From assembly GCA_030762895.1 (NCBI GenBank), contig CM061063.1, positions 104,182,210 through 104,246,209 of the forward strand: a stretch of DNA of 64,000 nucleotides. Direction: 5' to 3'. The position numbers were made by a program, and so were the translations under genes. Origin of the DNA: Sophora flavescens. Its lineage: Eukaryota; Streptophyta; Magnoliopsida; Fabales; Fabaceae. Below the pieces are notes generated by a model, which made no database searches, was not told the DNA's origin, and saw only the letters and a program-made list of their open reading frames with translations. Positions 24,216-35,965 of the stretch are shown here, in pieces; within the stretch, counting starts at the first letter, position 1; each line of letters opens with the position of its first letter.

Positions 24216-24747
24216 TACAAATTCATATCATTATGAAGATCATTGGGACATATTTAGTATTAATGTTTAAATAAATTAAAGTGAGAAATGATTTATCAGC
24301 TTGAAATGCAATTGCTGTTTTGAAAATATATATTTACTATTAAATGTTCAGAAAAGTATGATATTATATATGATAGTGGTAGAAGAAATGATTAGTGTTC
24401 ATTTATAATTTTGTTTTGAAAAAAAATGATATAACTTTAATGTCTATTTTCAAATATTATGCTTTTTATGTATTCTTTTTACATGTCTTATTTTTAAAAT
24501 TATATTTTAAATACTAAAATTGTGTAGTAGACCGTATGTACTTACTATTACACATATGAGACATTATCTGTATTGTAATATCAATAATAATTATTAAGTT
24601 GATGTCTGTTACTGTTAAATTCAAACCACAAAACGCAAAATTAATCAAGAATTACACATTTTTCTGTCAAAAAAAGAATTACATATTTCAAAATGGAATC
24701 ATAAAAAATTAGCATATTCCTTATACATGACATGCATCCATACACTA
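24216..24747. other. AT-rich intergenic stretch
   Basis: Nothing recognisable beyond A/T-rich simple sequence. Confidence 0.4.
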
Positions 24748-24908
24748 GTTAGAATAAAATAAGAAAAAAAATTTGTATTAATTTTAAAATAAAGTTATTG
24801 ACGACAAAGTGAGATACTTTATCGTATAACAATGGATTAATCCTTTTTTTTTTTTTTTTGCAATCAATGATTAATTCTAATTATACAAATGTTGTTCCCA
24901 TCCCCATA

Positions 24909-24909
24909 C

Positions 24910-24962
<53 letters not shown>
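24909..24962. repeat. (AT)n microsatellite
   Basis: About 26 AT dinucleotides. Confidence 0.98.
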
Positions 24963-25725
24963 CTTTTATTGTTTGATTGTGCACAACTGAAAAGGGAGGC
25001 CTGTCCTGAGACATCCTATGGGTCGACTCGGTTTGCTCCCTGACTCGATTCCTAGCAATGTTAAAACAATAGCGGAAGCCACGTCCCGCGAACTGTAACA
25101 CCCTGATTTTTCTGTTTCTTAATAATCTATGCTTATGTATGTGTATGTGTAATTATTAATTTAATTTGGAGAAAATTAATTTGATAAATAAAAATTTATT
25201 CTCGTATCTTATTTTTATTTTCATTTTTATTTTATTTTAGAAAACTGCAGTTAAATTTCCGATAGAAATTTCAGACGGAAACGGTTTACGTTTTCGCTGT
25301 CAGCAAAACTTTACTAATACAGAAAACGAATTTCGACTCGAAAAGTAAAATTTTAGATTTCCTAAAATATCTACAACAATTCCTATGATTTTAATTTTTT
25401 TATAAATATTGCAAAAAAATAATTTTTTTCCGGGTGAATTTTCGTTTAGAAAATACGATCGATTTTCACTGTCGGGAAATTAATGAAACCGGAACGAAAC
25501 TAATTTTTGTCCAAATTTCATTGGTGCAGACTTGAAATGACTTGATGTGAAAACCCTTTTAAAGATTTGATGTGTATAGTGTTTTCCATTAATGCTTTTC
25601 ATCATTTCATCCAAGTATACAAGTAATACATTATTTTATGGCAAAAATCGAGTTTTTATTTATAAAAAATTTGAAAATCCCTCCTAAAATCCCTCCACTC
25701 AGCTGCGCCCCCTCCCCCATTCTCA

Positions 25726-25733
25726 TATAAATA
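25726..25733 (+). promoter_or_regulatory. TATA box of solo LTR 2
   Basis: TATAAATA followed by CCACACTTTCACTC. A donor-like site AAAG/GTATAT is at 25892/25893. Layout conserved in the other giant LTRs. Confidence 0.6.
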
Positions 25734-28407
25734 CCACACTTTCACTCTAAGCTTCACTTTCCTCCATTTTCTCATTTTGTCTCAAACTCTACTTCTTCCA
25801 CCATTTGCCTTCTCCTTACAAAAACCCACTTAAGTTCTTCAATCTTACACTTGAGAAGGTCTAAACTTGCTCATTCTCTTCTCACATCAAAGGTATATCA
25901 CTTCATCTTCTCAGATCTCTAAATCTTTTTCAACATGCATGTTTTTTTTTTTCTTGTTTCATGTTTATGATTTTAACTTAGAAAATTCAAAAAAAAAAAA
26001 TCCTAGAAAAATCTTTTTACATGAAATCAATTTCTATCAACTCATATTCATCTCTACCATCATCTTATATATTTGCATGTTACAAGAAAATTTTTCAAAG
26101 CCAATTTTGAGAGGGTGACCGAAACCCTATATATGTGTGGGAAATTAAAGTAGTGTTTTCATCTTATTTTCACATTCATGGCTTAAAAACCTTAATGCAT
26201 GTAATTTTAAGCTTCTAAGCTTCATCAAAAAAATTAAGTTTTCTTTCCTATTTGTATTGATGTAGCCGAAACCCTAAATGATGTTAAGTTGGTGTTTTTG
26301 GTTCAAAACAAACATACATGACTTGAAGTTCTTTAATTTATGCATTTTGAGATCATGAACAAAAATAAGTTTTTATTTTTATTTGATTTACTATGATCAA
26401 ACCCTAATTGTGAAATTTGAAGAGATTTTTTTTTAGAAGAACATTTGGTTGAAATCACCATTTGTTTTGCATGCATGTGTTTATGAAATTGAAAATCAAA
26501 ATTTTTGCCAAACTATATGAGAAGGCCGAAACCTACTCTTTGTGGAGTAGTTGGTTTGAATTTTTATTTTTAGGTATTAGACCTTGATTTTATCTCTATG
26601 ATGCTTAAGGATCATTGATCCAAAAGAAAGTGAAAATCCAAAAATTTTATCATCAATGCCATGGTAGGGCCGAAATGCATGCATGAGGAAATGGGAGGAT
26701 TTTGTGAATTTTTTACTTATATTTTATACACAATTTTGTTTAGATTTGCAAGTGTAACGGGATACCAAAGGTCGTTCCTTAAAACGCGAAAAAACTACAA
26801 CTTTTTATTCGTCAAAGCGAAGGTAAGGGGAGACAGCCTGAGGGATAATTATTTATGATAACTATATGTATTTGTGTGGTTGTATGTGTTTGTTTGTTTG
26901 ATGTAATGATTATTTAATGTTTGACTGAAATTTTGATGTGTTGATGATTGGTTGATTTTGAATATTTATATGTTTTATGATTTGATGAATATTCATGAAT
27001 ATGTGTTTGAAATTGTTAGATTTAAATTAGTTGACACTTGTAATGTTTATTATGATGATGCTTTGGTTGTTGCATGGAAAGTCTACTTAATGTTAGAGCT
27101 CAATTAAAATTCTCAAGATAAAAGCCTTAATAAAAACTAATGAAGAATATTAGAAATAAAAATTTCATTTGAAGAAATGTTTTGGAAAAAGAAAAAAATT
27201 ATTTGAATACAAATTTTAAATGATTTTACACTAAGAATAATCAATTTTTGAAAATATTTTATGGAAAGAAACAATGAAGAGAAAACAAATTGATTCTTAG
27301 TTTCAAAAAGATTTTATTTGAAAACTTCAAATGTTTTTTAGAAAAATAAAATTTTCAAAATAAAATAGATATATTTTTTAAATGATTTATTTTCTATAAC
27401 TTAGAGTTTTTAAAAATAAATTTCAAATAAAAAGTCTTTTTTTAGAAAGGTTTTATTTAAAAGAAAATATCCGATAACTTGGATAAGGTACGGAAAATTT
27501 TGTTTTGTATTTGTATTTTACTGAACGAAAAATATCGTTGAAAAGTGAATCTAGGTAACTGAGATGTCGGGATACTAGAGTTTTTAAGCACGTTGATCTA
27601 TGATCCGTGTCACGTTGTTATGGACTGTGTTTCCTATATACGTTGTTGTGGACTGTGTGTCCTACAGATGTTATGTTAAACCGTGATAAATGTGGTAAAA
27701 AGGTGAAAGTTGTTTTCTATGACCACAACGTCCAAGACTGGTGCATCGGTTTAGGACTCTTGCGATTGGACACTCGCACTTTAATGTCCTGTGTTGATAA
27801 TAAAAATTTTAAAACGTTGAATTTTTTTTGGATGGTCGTGAGCCTTGAGCCTCGACAAAAGGAAAGAATGAAACACAAAGAAAAACAGCGAAAACAAAAT
27901 GTTTTTACATGCATTTGACAGACGTGCCCAAATTGTTTTGTGTGAATGCCTTAAGGGGAAGGTATCTCATGCGACGTTGTATCAATGGTGCCTTGATGGA
28001 CCATGATTTCCATGAGCCTTGTTCGCTGTACCTTGTGTAGGACAGTGTGCTCTGGAACCCACAGATGCTGATTACTGTGCCTTGAGTTGGAAAATGCTGT
28101 GGGAATTACGTTGTGCCATGTGTTGGCTATTTGAGCCTGATCAGCTCACTGTCTTTTTGAAGTTGGGATCTTCGGAGATTTATGATAGACTGATGAATCC
28201 TAGAAGTGCCATGAGTTTTTTTTAAAATAACGATGATCCTTGATGTTACGATTTTATTTGGAAATCTTATGCTGTATATAACTGCTTATTTGTACATGTT
28301 GTTTTTGTGTGTGTAGTACATGTAGTCGTCATAATTCATCCATATATTGGTATCTCACCCTTGTATTATCTTTTCCCTCTCTGGTACATATATCTGCTTG
28401 AGTATAG

Positions 28408-28902
28408 ATGGATCCGAACATGCCTCTAGCGTACTCGAGGGTACGGGCCATTATCTTTGATAATGCCCGTGATCCGGCTGCATGGGTTTTTCATCAGGGG
28501 GCCCAGGGGCATCGCCGAGTATACGGGCCTGTTAGCATGATTGATGGCTTAGTTTTAGAAGGACCTAGGAGGAGGACGGATACCTTTGAGACTATCCAGA
28601 TTTCATTGCCGCCGTTGGAGTCTTATTTGCAGCACTTAGCAGCCCAGGGACTCTTGGTACTCCATCATCTTTCGGACGCTCATCAACCAGATGAAGCACC
28701 ATCTTCGCCTGTAAGGGAGGACCCTCAGGAGATGGTTGAGGAGGACCCTGTTGAGATTATGGAGGAGGACCCACAGTACCACCTGCTTAGTGACGACGAC
28801 GATGATTCTCCTGATATGGGAATTGAAGGAGTTGTGTCTTCACCAGACATGCCTCCAGAGGGTGGGGATGACCACCACGGTCTCCCTAATGGGTTCCATT
28901 AG
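28408..28902 (+). CDS. LTR-embedded acidic open reading frame (164 aa), unknown
   Basis: Starts MDPNMPLAYSRVRAIIFD, immediately after an acceptor-like pyrimidine stretch ending TATAG. A middle part ISLPPLESYLQHLAAQGL looks helical. It then becomes strongly acidic with repeated EEDP motifs (about residues 105-135) and ends DHHGLPNGFH. A diverged homologue in solo LTR 3 (54833-55315) keeps the start, the SLPP-YLQ-L core, the acidic block and the DHH-LPNGF end. No known domain recognised, no signal peptide or membrane segment. It might be expressed from a spliced LTR leader; that is inference. Confidence 0.55.
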   Translation: MDPNMPLAYSRVRAIIFDNARDPAAWVFHQGAQGHRRVYGPVSMIDGLVLEGPRRRTDTFETIQISLPPLESYLQHLAAQGLLVLHHLSDAHQPDEAPSSPVREDPQEMVEEDPVEIMEEDPQYHLLSDDDDDSPDMGIEGVVSSPDMPPEGGDDHHGLPNGFH

Positions 28903-29493
28903 TCTGTCTGACCAGTTGTAGGACTTCCTTTTGTTTTTGAAGTGATGATGTTTGGGAAGTTGTTCCTCTTTCCTAAAAATAGTAGTTTCTTTTGACCTAG
29001 GACTCTTTAAGCCTGCTTAACTCTGTTAATGTATGTTTGACTTTTAACCCTCCCACTATATAAATCGACTTTTCACTCATGTAAATTTATGTCAAGTGGC
29101 CTGTCTCCAAGAAGGCCTTATGTTTAATATATATATAAGGTATTCTGTATCTCTTGCTTTACTTACGTTCATTTATTTATGTTATTTGATGTATGATTGA
29201 AAATGTTTTACAATTATTAAGGATGTAATTAATTGTAACAATTATGTATTTATAAAAGTAAATCAACAAATTACTAAATGTTTTATTTTCCATATAACAA
29301 AGTAATTAATGTGATGCTCGGGTTAAGGGTGTCACACGAACAGTGATTAGTCTTTCGTTGACAGCGTTAGGATACACCGGGTTTAGAACAAAAAAAAAAA
29401 CTAAAAAGGGAGGCCAACACAGTGGTTTTATGTTGTTTAATGGCAAATACAAGATTTTAAATTATGATTACGGTAGTAATTATGTTACATTGA

Positions 29494-31217
29494 TTTATTG
29501 TTATTATTAGTTGAATCCCCCATGCGATGCACGGGTCACGGATGTGTAAAAATATACTAAATATTGTTTATTAATATGATTAATATAATAGAAACTTAAA
29601 AATTTATATCATGATAAAAAACTAATTTATAAAATCTGAAAGTAGGCATTAAACACTTTGGTAAAGAAGACATTTTAGACTACATAAAAGAATTTCATGT
29701 ATCTATACATAAAAGAGGATATCCATATTTTGGTTAAGAACAGTCAACAGTTTAGCCACCATATCTCAGTGAAACCCAATAAAATTCTTCCATCCAATAA
29801 TCAGTTACCCAAAATCAATAGTACCAATAAAGTGGATAATGTACAAACTCAATCTTTAAAAGCAATATACATGAAAAATCACACAAGCTTGATACTCGTC
29901 TTCCAGGGAACTTGAAATAAAGTTTATTGAGGATCCGTTATAAAAATAAAAATAAAAATTCCAGGATCAGTGAGAGGAAAATGTCAAGTAATGCTAATAA
30001 AGCTACTTTTTAAGACCATGCTTTTAACGCCTTTGTTGCTGAATCCAATGCCACTAAGCTCAACTACGGACTTGTTAACAAATCTGATAGGGAAGAAAGC
30101 TGAGGTGGAGAAACTCAGAGGAGCTGAATGAAGCTAAGTTGGAGAAAGCTGAAATAACTTGAAAGCTGGTTTTGTTTAGGTTGTTGATGATACATGGCTA
30201 TATATTTTGCATTATAACTGTAGAATAATATTGAATGGAAATAATAGTGATAAAATAATTATGTCATAACAATGAAACCTGTAAATAAGTAATGCTCCAG
30301 TCCATAACAGTAATGGCGGAAGTTAAGAAGTTATTATATAAAATATGCAATATTAGAAGAAAACCAAAACCACCACAATGTTATTGAGACACATAACATA
30401 ACTCGATGCAGCATCAAATGTATCAAAGCAGTTTAACCATATTGTTCCAACTCTCAATGCTCGAAGTCAAAGTATTGGCAATGTCTATGACTCTATGTTC
30501 TTTGTGAAGACCCCTGCTGCAAGAATGTGTCTTGTTTGCTCTCTGAATTACCTCACCAAGGTCCCTATGATCAATAGAGAAATCAATGCACAAAGCAGCA
30601 TACATAGATATAACACTCTCCACTACATATACCTTCAACAGATTGGTTACTTGTTGACTTTAAAGAAAACCAATTACTCATGATGATGGTTGCAATTGAG
30701 AATCACCTGCATTATTGCCAATTACTGAAGTTGGATTTTAAAGAACATTAGTGAAATGAAGAAATAAAGAGATCAAAAGCCATATGAATGGCCATATTCA
30801 ATAAAATAAAAAAATGTCCCCTCCCATCAAGCCCTTTTTGTTTATGTTTTTTTGTTCTAGATAGACAAAGCCAAGTAGAGAGAGAGAAGGGGAAAAAGAA
30901 GTTTTGGTGAGAGAAATTTGAGAGAGAAAAGAAAAACTAAATGAGAGAATTAAAAAATGCCAAGAAGAGGAAGCAGTTCAATGGTTGTATTCTTACCAAA
31001 CAATGAGCCAAATATCACAAAACACAACATGTAGATCACTGATATGATAAGAAAATAACCATACGAAATAATGCAATATGGCCATCACCAAGACCATGCA
31101 CTTTTTTTGTCAAAAAAGAAAAAGACCATGCACTTTCATCATGATTCTTAGTTTTTGTTCCTTCTCATATACCAGCGATGTCAGAATAACCTACATAAAA
31201 ACATAGATCTTATTCAT
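29494..31217. other. AT-rich stretch with scattered coding-like scraps
   Basis: A 70-codon minus-strand frame at 30423-30638 (ending SSIESWNNMVKLL) and a Lys/Glu-rich remnant near 30050-30130 look vaguely gene-derived but match nothing I know. A hairpin CCCATGCGATGCACGGG at 29518-29534 followed on minus by CTAA is compatible with a Helitron 3' end; the other end was not found. Confidence 0.25.
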
Positions 31218-31750
31218 CACTACAAAAAATAGTCGTTTTAGCGACCGAAAATAGCGACCACCGTTACTCGGTCGCAATTAGCCACCATTTTTGCGACCGA
31301 ATTGGTTATTCCAGAAAATAATTTCTAGGTTGCTTTTAGCGATCGAAATAGCGACCGCGACTGGTAGTCACAACGAAATTGATGGCTATTTCGGTCGCTA
31401 AATAGGATAATTTAAAAGTCAACTCAGTTGACATTTTAGCTACCGGTATTGCGACTGAATAAATGTTACATTTTCATTTGGGACTATTTAGTGACCGACA
31501 TAAGTTCGGTCGCTAAGACTCGAAAATGAAAAGATCCTAGGTGACTAAATAGCGACCGATTTAGCGACTGCTTTTAAGATAAAATTGATGTGTTTAGAAC
31601 CTTTTAGCGACCGATGTTATTGAGGTCGCTAAACCGCGAAGATGAAATGTTAGGGTTTAAATAGCAATTGATATTGCGACCGATTTCGATTTTTATTATT
31701 TGTGACCGTTTTAGCGACCGAAATATTCGGTCGCTAAAACTAAAAATCCC
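31218..31750. repeat. CACTA A left subterminal repeats
   Basis: At least a dozen GCGACCGA/TCGGTCGC motifs in both orientations, same family as in CACTA B. Confidence 0.88.
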
Positions 31751-32816
31751 TAATACCCGAAATTTTCCCCTTTCTTCCTCATTTCGTTCAAAAACCCTCT
31801 TTTTCTCTCAGAACTATCTCCCTCTCTTTGTCTCTCAGAACTCCGGCCACCACCTCCGATCACTCCCTCCATCAACCACCACACGGTAAGCATGTTACTC
31901 TCATTCTATCTCTCACTCGCGCCCCCTCTTTCTCTCTCTCACTGTTTCTCTGTTTCAGGTTGCACCACACCGCCGAGGGCCGCACCGCACCACCTTCTTG
32001 CCTCCATTTCAGGTGATTTTCCCCATTCCTCTTTGTTCACTGTTCCCCATTCCTCTTTCATGTTGCTGCAATAGGATGCTTTTGGTTACATCCTCTGCTC
32101 TGTGGCCACTCCCAAAGAACAAACTCCTTTGTATTACATATGAACACAAAATTTTTATTTTTATTTGTTAATATTAGAAACTTTTTTAAAAAAAATTGCT
32201 TTTGGAAGAGCACTTCAGTTTCAATCTATTGCTTGGTGGATTATGTAGCTGTGTAATAGCAATTTGGAAGAATTTGATTTTTGTTGCAGAGTTGAGTGTT
32301 TAATTTTATTGATATTGGCATATTTAATTTGCTTATTAATAAATTAGAACGAAAACCATTCAGCTGGTTTTGACATCTTGAATATTCTTCTGCTTAACAT
32401 ATATGGTTTGAGTTTCAAAATAGCTTCATAGGCTTTGCAGGATGCTGCTATTAGTAATATTTTAAGTACTTATTGCCTTCGATATGCATCATTTTATCTG
32501 CTTGACTGGGAATGAAGTATGCTTTTGTGTTTGGTTGTAAATATAGAGTTAGGTGTTAATTAAACATTGATATAGAATTATAGTCAGGAAAAAAGGAGGT
32601 TATTGTCTGTCATGTGTTTGGGTTGGAGGTTGTGTTTGTTTATATTAACTGAAAGAGGCAACATACATTACCTTTGGAATTTGATCATTTTGTTTTGCCT
32701 TAGATCATCGCTGCAATGTATACACATATACTGTTAAAGTTTGTATTGCACAAATACAGGAGAAATTGAAGTGAAGAACATATTAACAGGGCAACCATAA
32801 CACAGTTCGGGGGTCA
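31751..32816 (+). other. CACTA A 5' leader region
   Basis: Pyrimidine-rich leader with a donor-like ACACG/GTAAGC near 31885 and short open frames rich in Ser and Pro. Likely untranslated exon and intron of the CACTA A gene; no domain seen. Confidence 0.4.
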
Positions 32817-32819
32817 TAC

Positions 32820-33155
32820 TACAAAAAATATGACATTTTACGGCGGTTTTAAACCGCCGCTAAAATATTTTACGGCGGTTTGGAAACTGTCTCAGAAGTG
32901 ACCGTCACGAAACTGTTTTGCAGCAGTTTTGCATAACCGCTGGTGCTACGGTCGCAAATTTAGCAGCGGTTAGAAACTGCCACAAAAAACATATTTTGGA
33001 ATCACTATAAAATGTAGCGGCGGTTCTAAACCGCTGCAAAGCATTACAATTTATAATGCAGATAAATCATAATGGCGGTTTGGAACTGCCACCAAAGCTA
33101 TTACATAAATTGTGGATATAAATATAGCGGCGGTTTTAACAGCCGCAAAACGTTG
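32820..33155. repeat. CACTA C left subterminal repeats
   Basis: Repeated GGCGGTT and AACCGCC motifs in both orientations; matching motifs near the right end (38980-39110). Confidence 0.85.
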
Positions 33156-33511
33156 ATTTTTTTTTTTTAAAAAACTGATTCAGTTCATTATTTTTCTAAT
33201 TTTTTTTAAGAACCAATAAATTTATCAAATTGATACACAAATGTTTCAAAACCTAATCATTAATGATAAAAAATTATTAATAATCTGCAAATAGCACAAA
33301 TATTGTTCAAGGGTAATTCGAATTATATCAACATAAAAACATATAATTTGCAAATAGCACAAATATTGTTCGAGGGTAACTCGAAATTATATCAACATAA
33401 AAACATATAATTTGCAGATAGCACATATATTGTTCAAGAGTAATTCAAAATTATCCTAACATAAAAACATATGTAAATACAAGTTATTGACACCATGTAA
33501 ATATAATATAT

Positions 33512-35367
33512 CTAATTAAGCTCGTGTGATGATGAAGCTCCACGATCTTCAGGGTCATGACTAGAGGTATAAGATCGTCTCACTTCTCTAGGCGATTGTA
33601 AGTCTGCTGGCTGGAATTGAAAGATAAAACCACAAATTAGATGCGAATAACTAATTTCACAACAAAGACATCCTAATTCAGCAAGTTGCAACCATAACTA
33701 ATTACCTGATTTCCCTTAAAATTTTGCATAAGAAAAGCAACTTGGGCTTTCATGTCATCATAGTCAACAAGTTTTGCCTTTAATGTATCCATTTAATTAC
33801 TTGTGTCTTTAACCCATCAACTTCTGATTCTAGTTTTTGAATTTTGGCATTAGCTGCTGCCAAGTCACTAGACCGATAAGTGGGTCCATCTATTTGAGTT
33901 TTGGTCACCCCAAATCCCACACCACGGAGGCGTCCAGGATGCTCTGGTCCAAAACCTTTTACAAAAGCCTCATTCTCAGTAGCAAGGTTATTAATTTCAT
34001 TTTGCAATTGTTCCTACATATAAGTAACCAAAAAATGTTCACAATATGTAATACTAAATCCAAAGAAAACAATTTCCATCCAAACTTACTGCTTTGAGTC
34101 TTGCCTCTTCACTAACATAGGATCCATCATTTCTTTTATGAGCGATAGGATACATATCACCTTTACTATAGGGTCGCTTGTCTTGCTTTTCCTAAGTTTT
34201 TGTACCATACAAGCAGTAATATTATAATAAAATCACTTCATTTCTAAAAATTATTCAACATCATAACAATATATATGATTATACCATTTCATCCTTCTTT
34301 CTTGGAAGTGACTTTGACCCTAATGTGTGATGAATTACTTGCTTTTGTCGATTTGCTGCATTTTTTTTCCAGCTTTTTCCTGCATATTTAACAAAAATGA
34401 CAATCAATAAATGATATATTGAGTTAGAAAAAAAATCAGATTTATGACTATTACTAGAGACTTTTCACTTAGTCTATATTGCAAATAGACAACCCAATGA
34501 TCGGGGGGGATTTTTGGTGGGTGCAACTGACAATTTTGATCGAAACTAAGCTCCCAGTTATAAAAGTTATTAAACATTTTGCACCTACTGTCCTTCCATT
34601 TTTTCCCCAAGCTAGAAAAGATATACCTTTTGTGACCCCCATCATCAACGACAAATTTAGTCTTCAAGGTAAACATAAAAAAGTTATTGTTAGTAAATAA
34701 TATAAACAAGAAATCAAAATTTATTTAGAAATTATACTTGATACCTTTACAGATCCATCATAAATGTTTAGCTTGTATTGATTGGGAACTTTAAGCCAAG
34801 TTTCAAACATAATTGGGGAATGGTCAAAATTGCTCGCTATCGACCCCAAAAATCCATTTAGTAAACCACCGGAGTCTCCTACAGGTTGACATTCCGCATT
34901 CCACTCGGTCACAACTCGTCTCCCGTCACGAAGTGCAAACACATCCTTAATTCTCAGACGTGTTTGTGTAACAATGCCTTCGACATCTAACACAAATTAC
35001 ACCAAACTATTGCTATCCAAAAGTATACCAAGATTAAAAAAAAATATTTGAGAGAAACTAGGAAGATGTAAATCACATACCAATGACATCCACTATCCAA
35101 CATGTACGAGGCAGTCTCTGATTTATCGATGAAGAATCTGGAGCCACTTCAGGTTCACAATGTCCAATATTTTCATATCCAGACTGGGTTACCGATCGAG
35201 TGGCAGGGACTGTCTGTAACCCATCTTGAGTGGATGAACCTATGTGAGCTACATGCTCACTCAGAGGTGGACTAATAGATGCAGGTTGGGAAGTGCTTGA
35301 ATATGATTCATGTTGATTTGATGTTGATAGACTAGGAGGAACACGCCTTTTTTTTTTTCCGAAGCAT
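33512..35367 (-). pseudogene. Transposase_24 (Ptta/En/Spm) gene of CACTA C
   Basis: Minus-strand exons separated by introns. Approximate order: a Ser/Pro-rich exon from 35367, then about 34985-34745 (GRRVVTEWNAECQPVG, ETWLKVPNQYKLN), about 34673-34455 (RYIFSSLGKKWKDSRCKMFN, DHWVVYLQYRLSEKS), short ones to about 34090, a coiled-coil-like exon 34010-33785 (EVDGLKTQV end), and a last exon ending ASSSHELN at 33512. This order matches the plant Ptta/En/Spm family thought to bind subterminal repeats. Splice joins were not all checked, and an A-run near 35350 leaves the first frame uncertain. Confidence 0.75.
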
Positions 35368-35965
35368 GCCTATAATACCATTAATGTTAACTACTTGACC
35401 CGATGGCACATCCAAGCTTATAAGTTATAAGGCATCAATTTCCATCTAATTCTTCCAATGCTGGACTTTCCCACTCCATATCATACACGTGGTATTCCAA
35501 CACGTCTCCCATAAAAGCATAGCATGCCATCTTATATCTAATTCTTTGTAAATATGTTTACTGTTATATTATATCTAGCATGCCATCTAAGGTTAGAGAG
35601 GTATTGGATTGTTCATGAATTGGATTACTCATACATTTTTAGTCATTTACATTATCAAGAATAATAAGTGCAAACTACTTATAATTAGCAATTTACTTAC
35701 TTGAGTTACCGAAAAATTCAAGATGGCTGGAATAAACTATAGGAAGATCCAAAGGCAGAACTTATATTATATTCCTGCAAAATTGACAATAAATTAATAG
35801 ACAATATTATATTCCTCCAGAAGTTACACTTTAGTGGTGAATTAATTGTTTTCTCTTCAATTATTGTTGAGTTTGGAGCAAAGTCACACATGCATTTGTG
35901 ATGAGAATCAATGGCAATGCTGGATTTTTATCCTTCAATATTATAAGACGGAATTTTCATTACAG

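Larger units (their letters stand above)
25089..29341 (+). mobile_element. Solo LTR 2 of a giant-LTR Ty3/gypsy-type element
   Basis: 25094-29336 (4,243 bp) starts TGTAACACCC, ends GGGTGTCACA, and has TSD CGAAC (25089-25093, 29337-29341). It is related to solo LTR 3: both have TATAAATACCA...TTTCACT, a donor shortly after, GCATTTG-CAGACGTGCC, a GAGC-TCGACAAA stretch, and an acidic open frame near the end. Its 5' part (AATTTCAGACGGAAA...) also matches solo LTR 1. No second LTR or internal region was seen. Lineage Tekay-like by inference. Confidence 0.88.
24990..29415 (+). mobile_element. SINE-like element split by solo LTR 2
   Basis: About 155 bp (25001-25093 and 29342-29402) flanked by direct repeats AAAAGGGAGGCC (24990-25001, 29404-29415) and ending in an A-rich tail (AAAAAAAAAAACT). 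A GACTCGATTCC stretch at 25033-25043 resembles a pol III box B; box A was not identified. Copy A of the duplication lacks this insert, which confirms an insertion event. Family not identified. Confidence 0.65.
24748..29493. repeat. Old duplication, copy B (split by a SINE-like element)
   Basis: 24748-25000 plus 29404-29493 match copy A (19464-24010), including AATAAAGTTATTGACG-CAAAG and AGTGGTTTTATGTTGTTTAA. An AT microsatellite expanded here (24909-24962). Confidence 0.8.

Noticed and set aside
24877..25101. Minus-strand frame with Tyr-Ile repeats
   Set aside because: Translation of the AT microsatellite.
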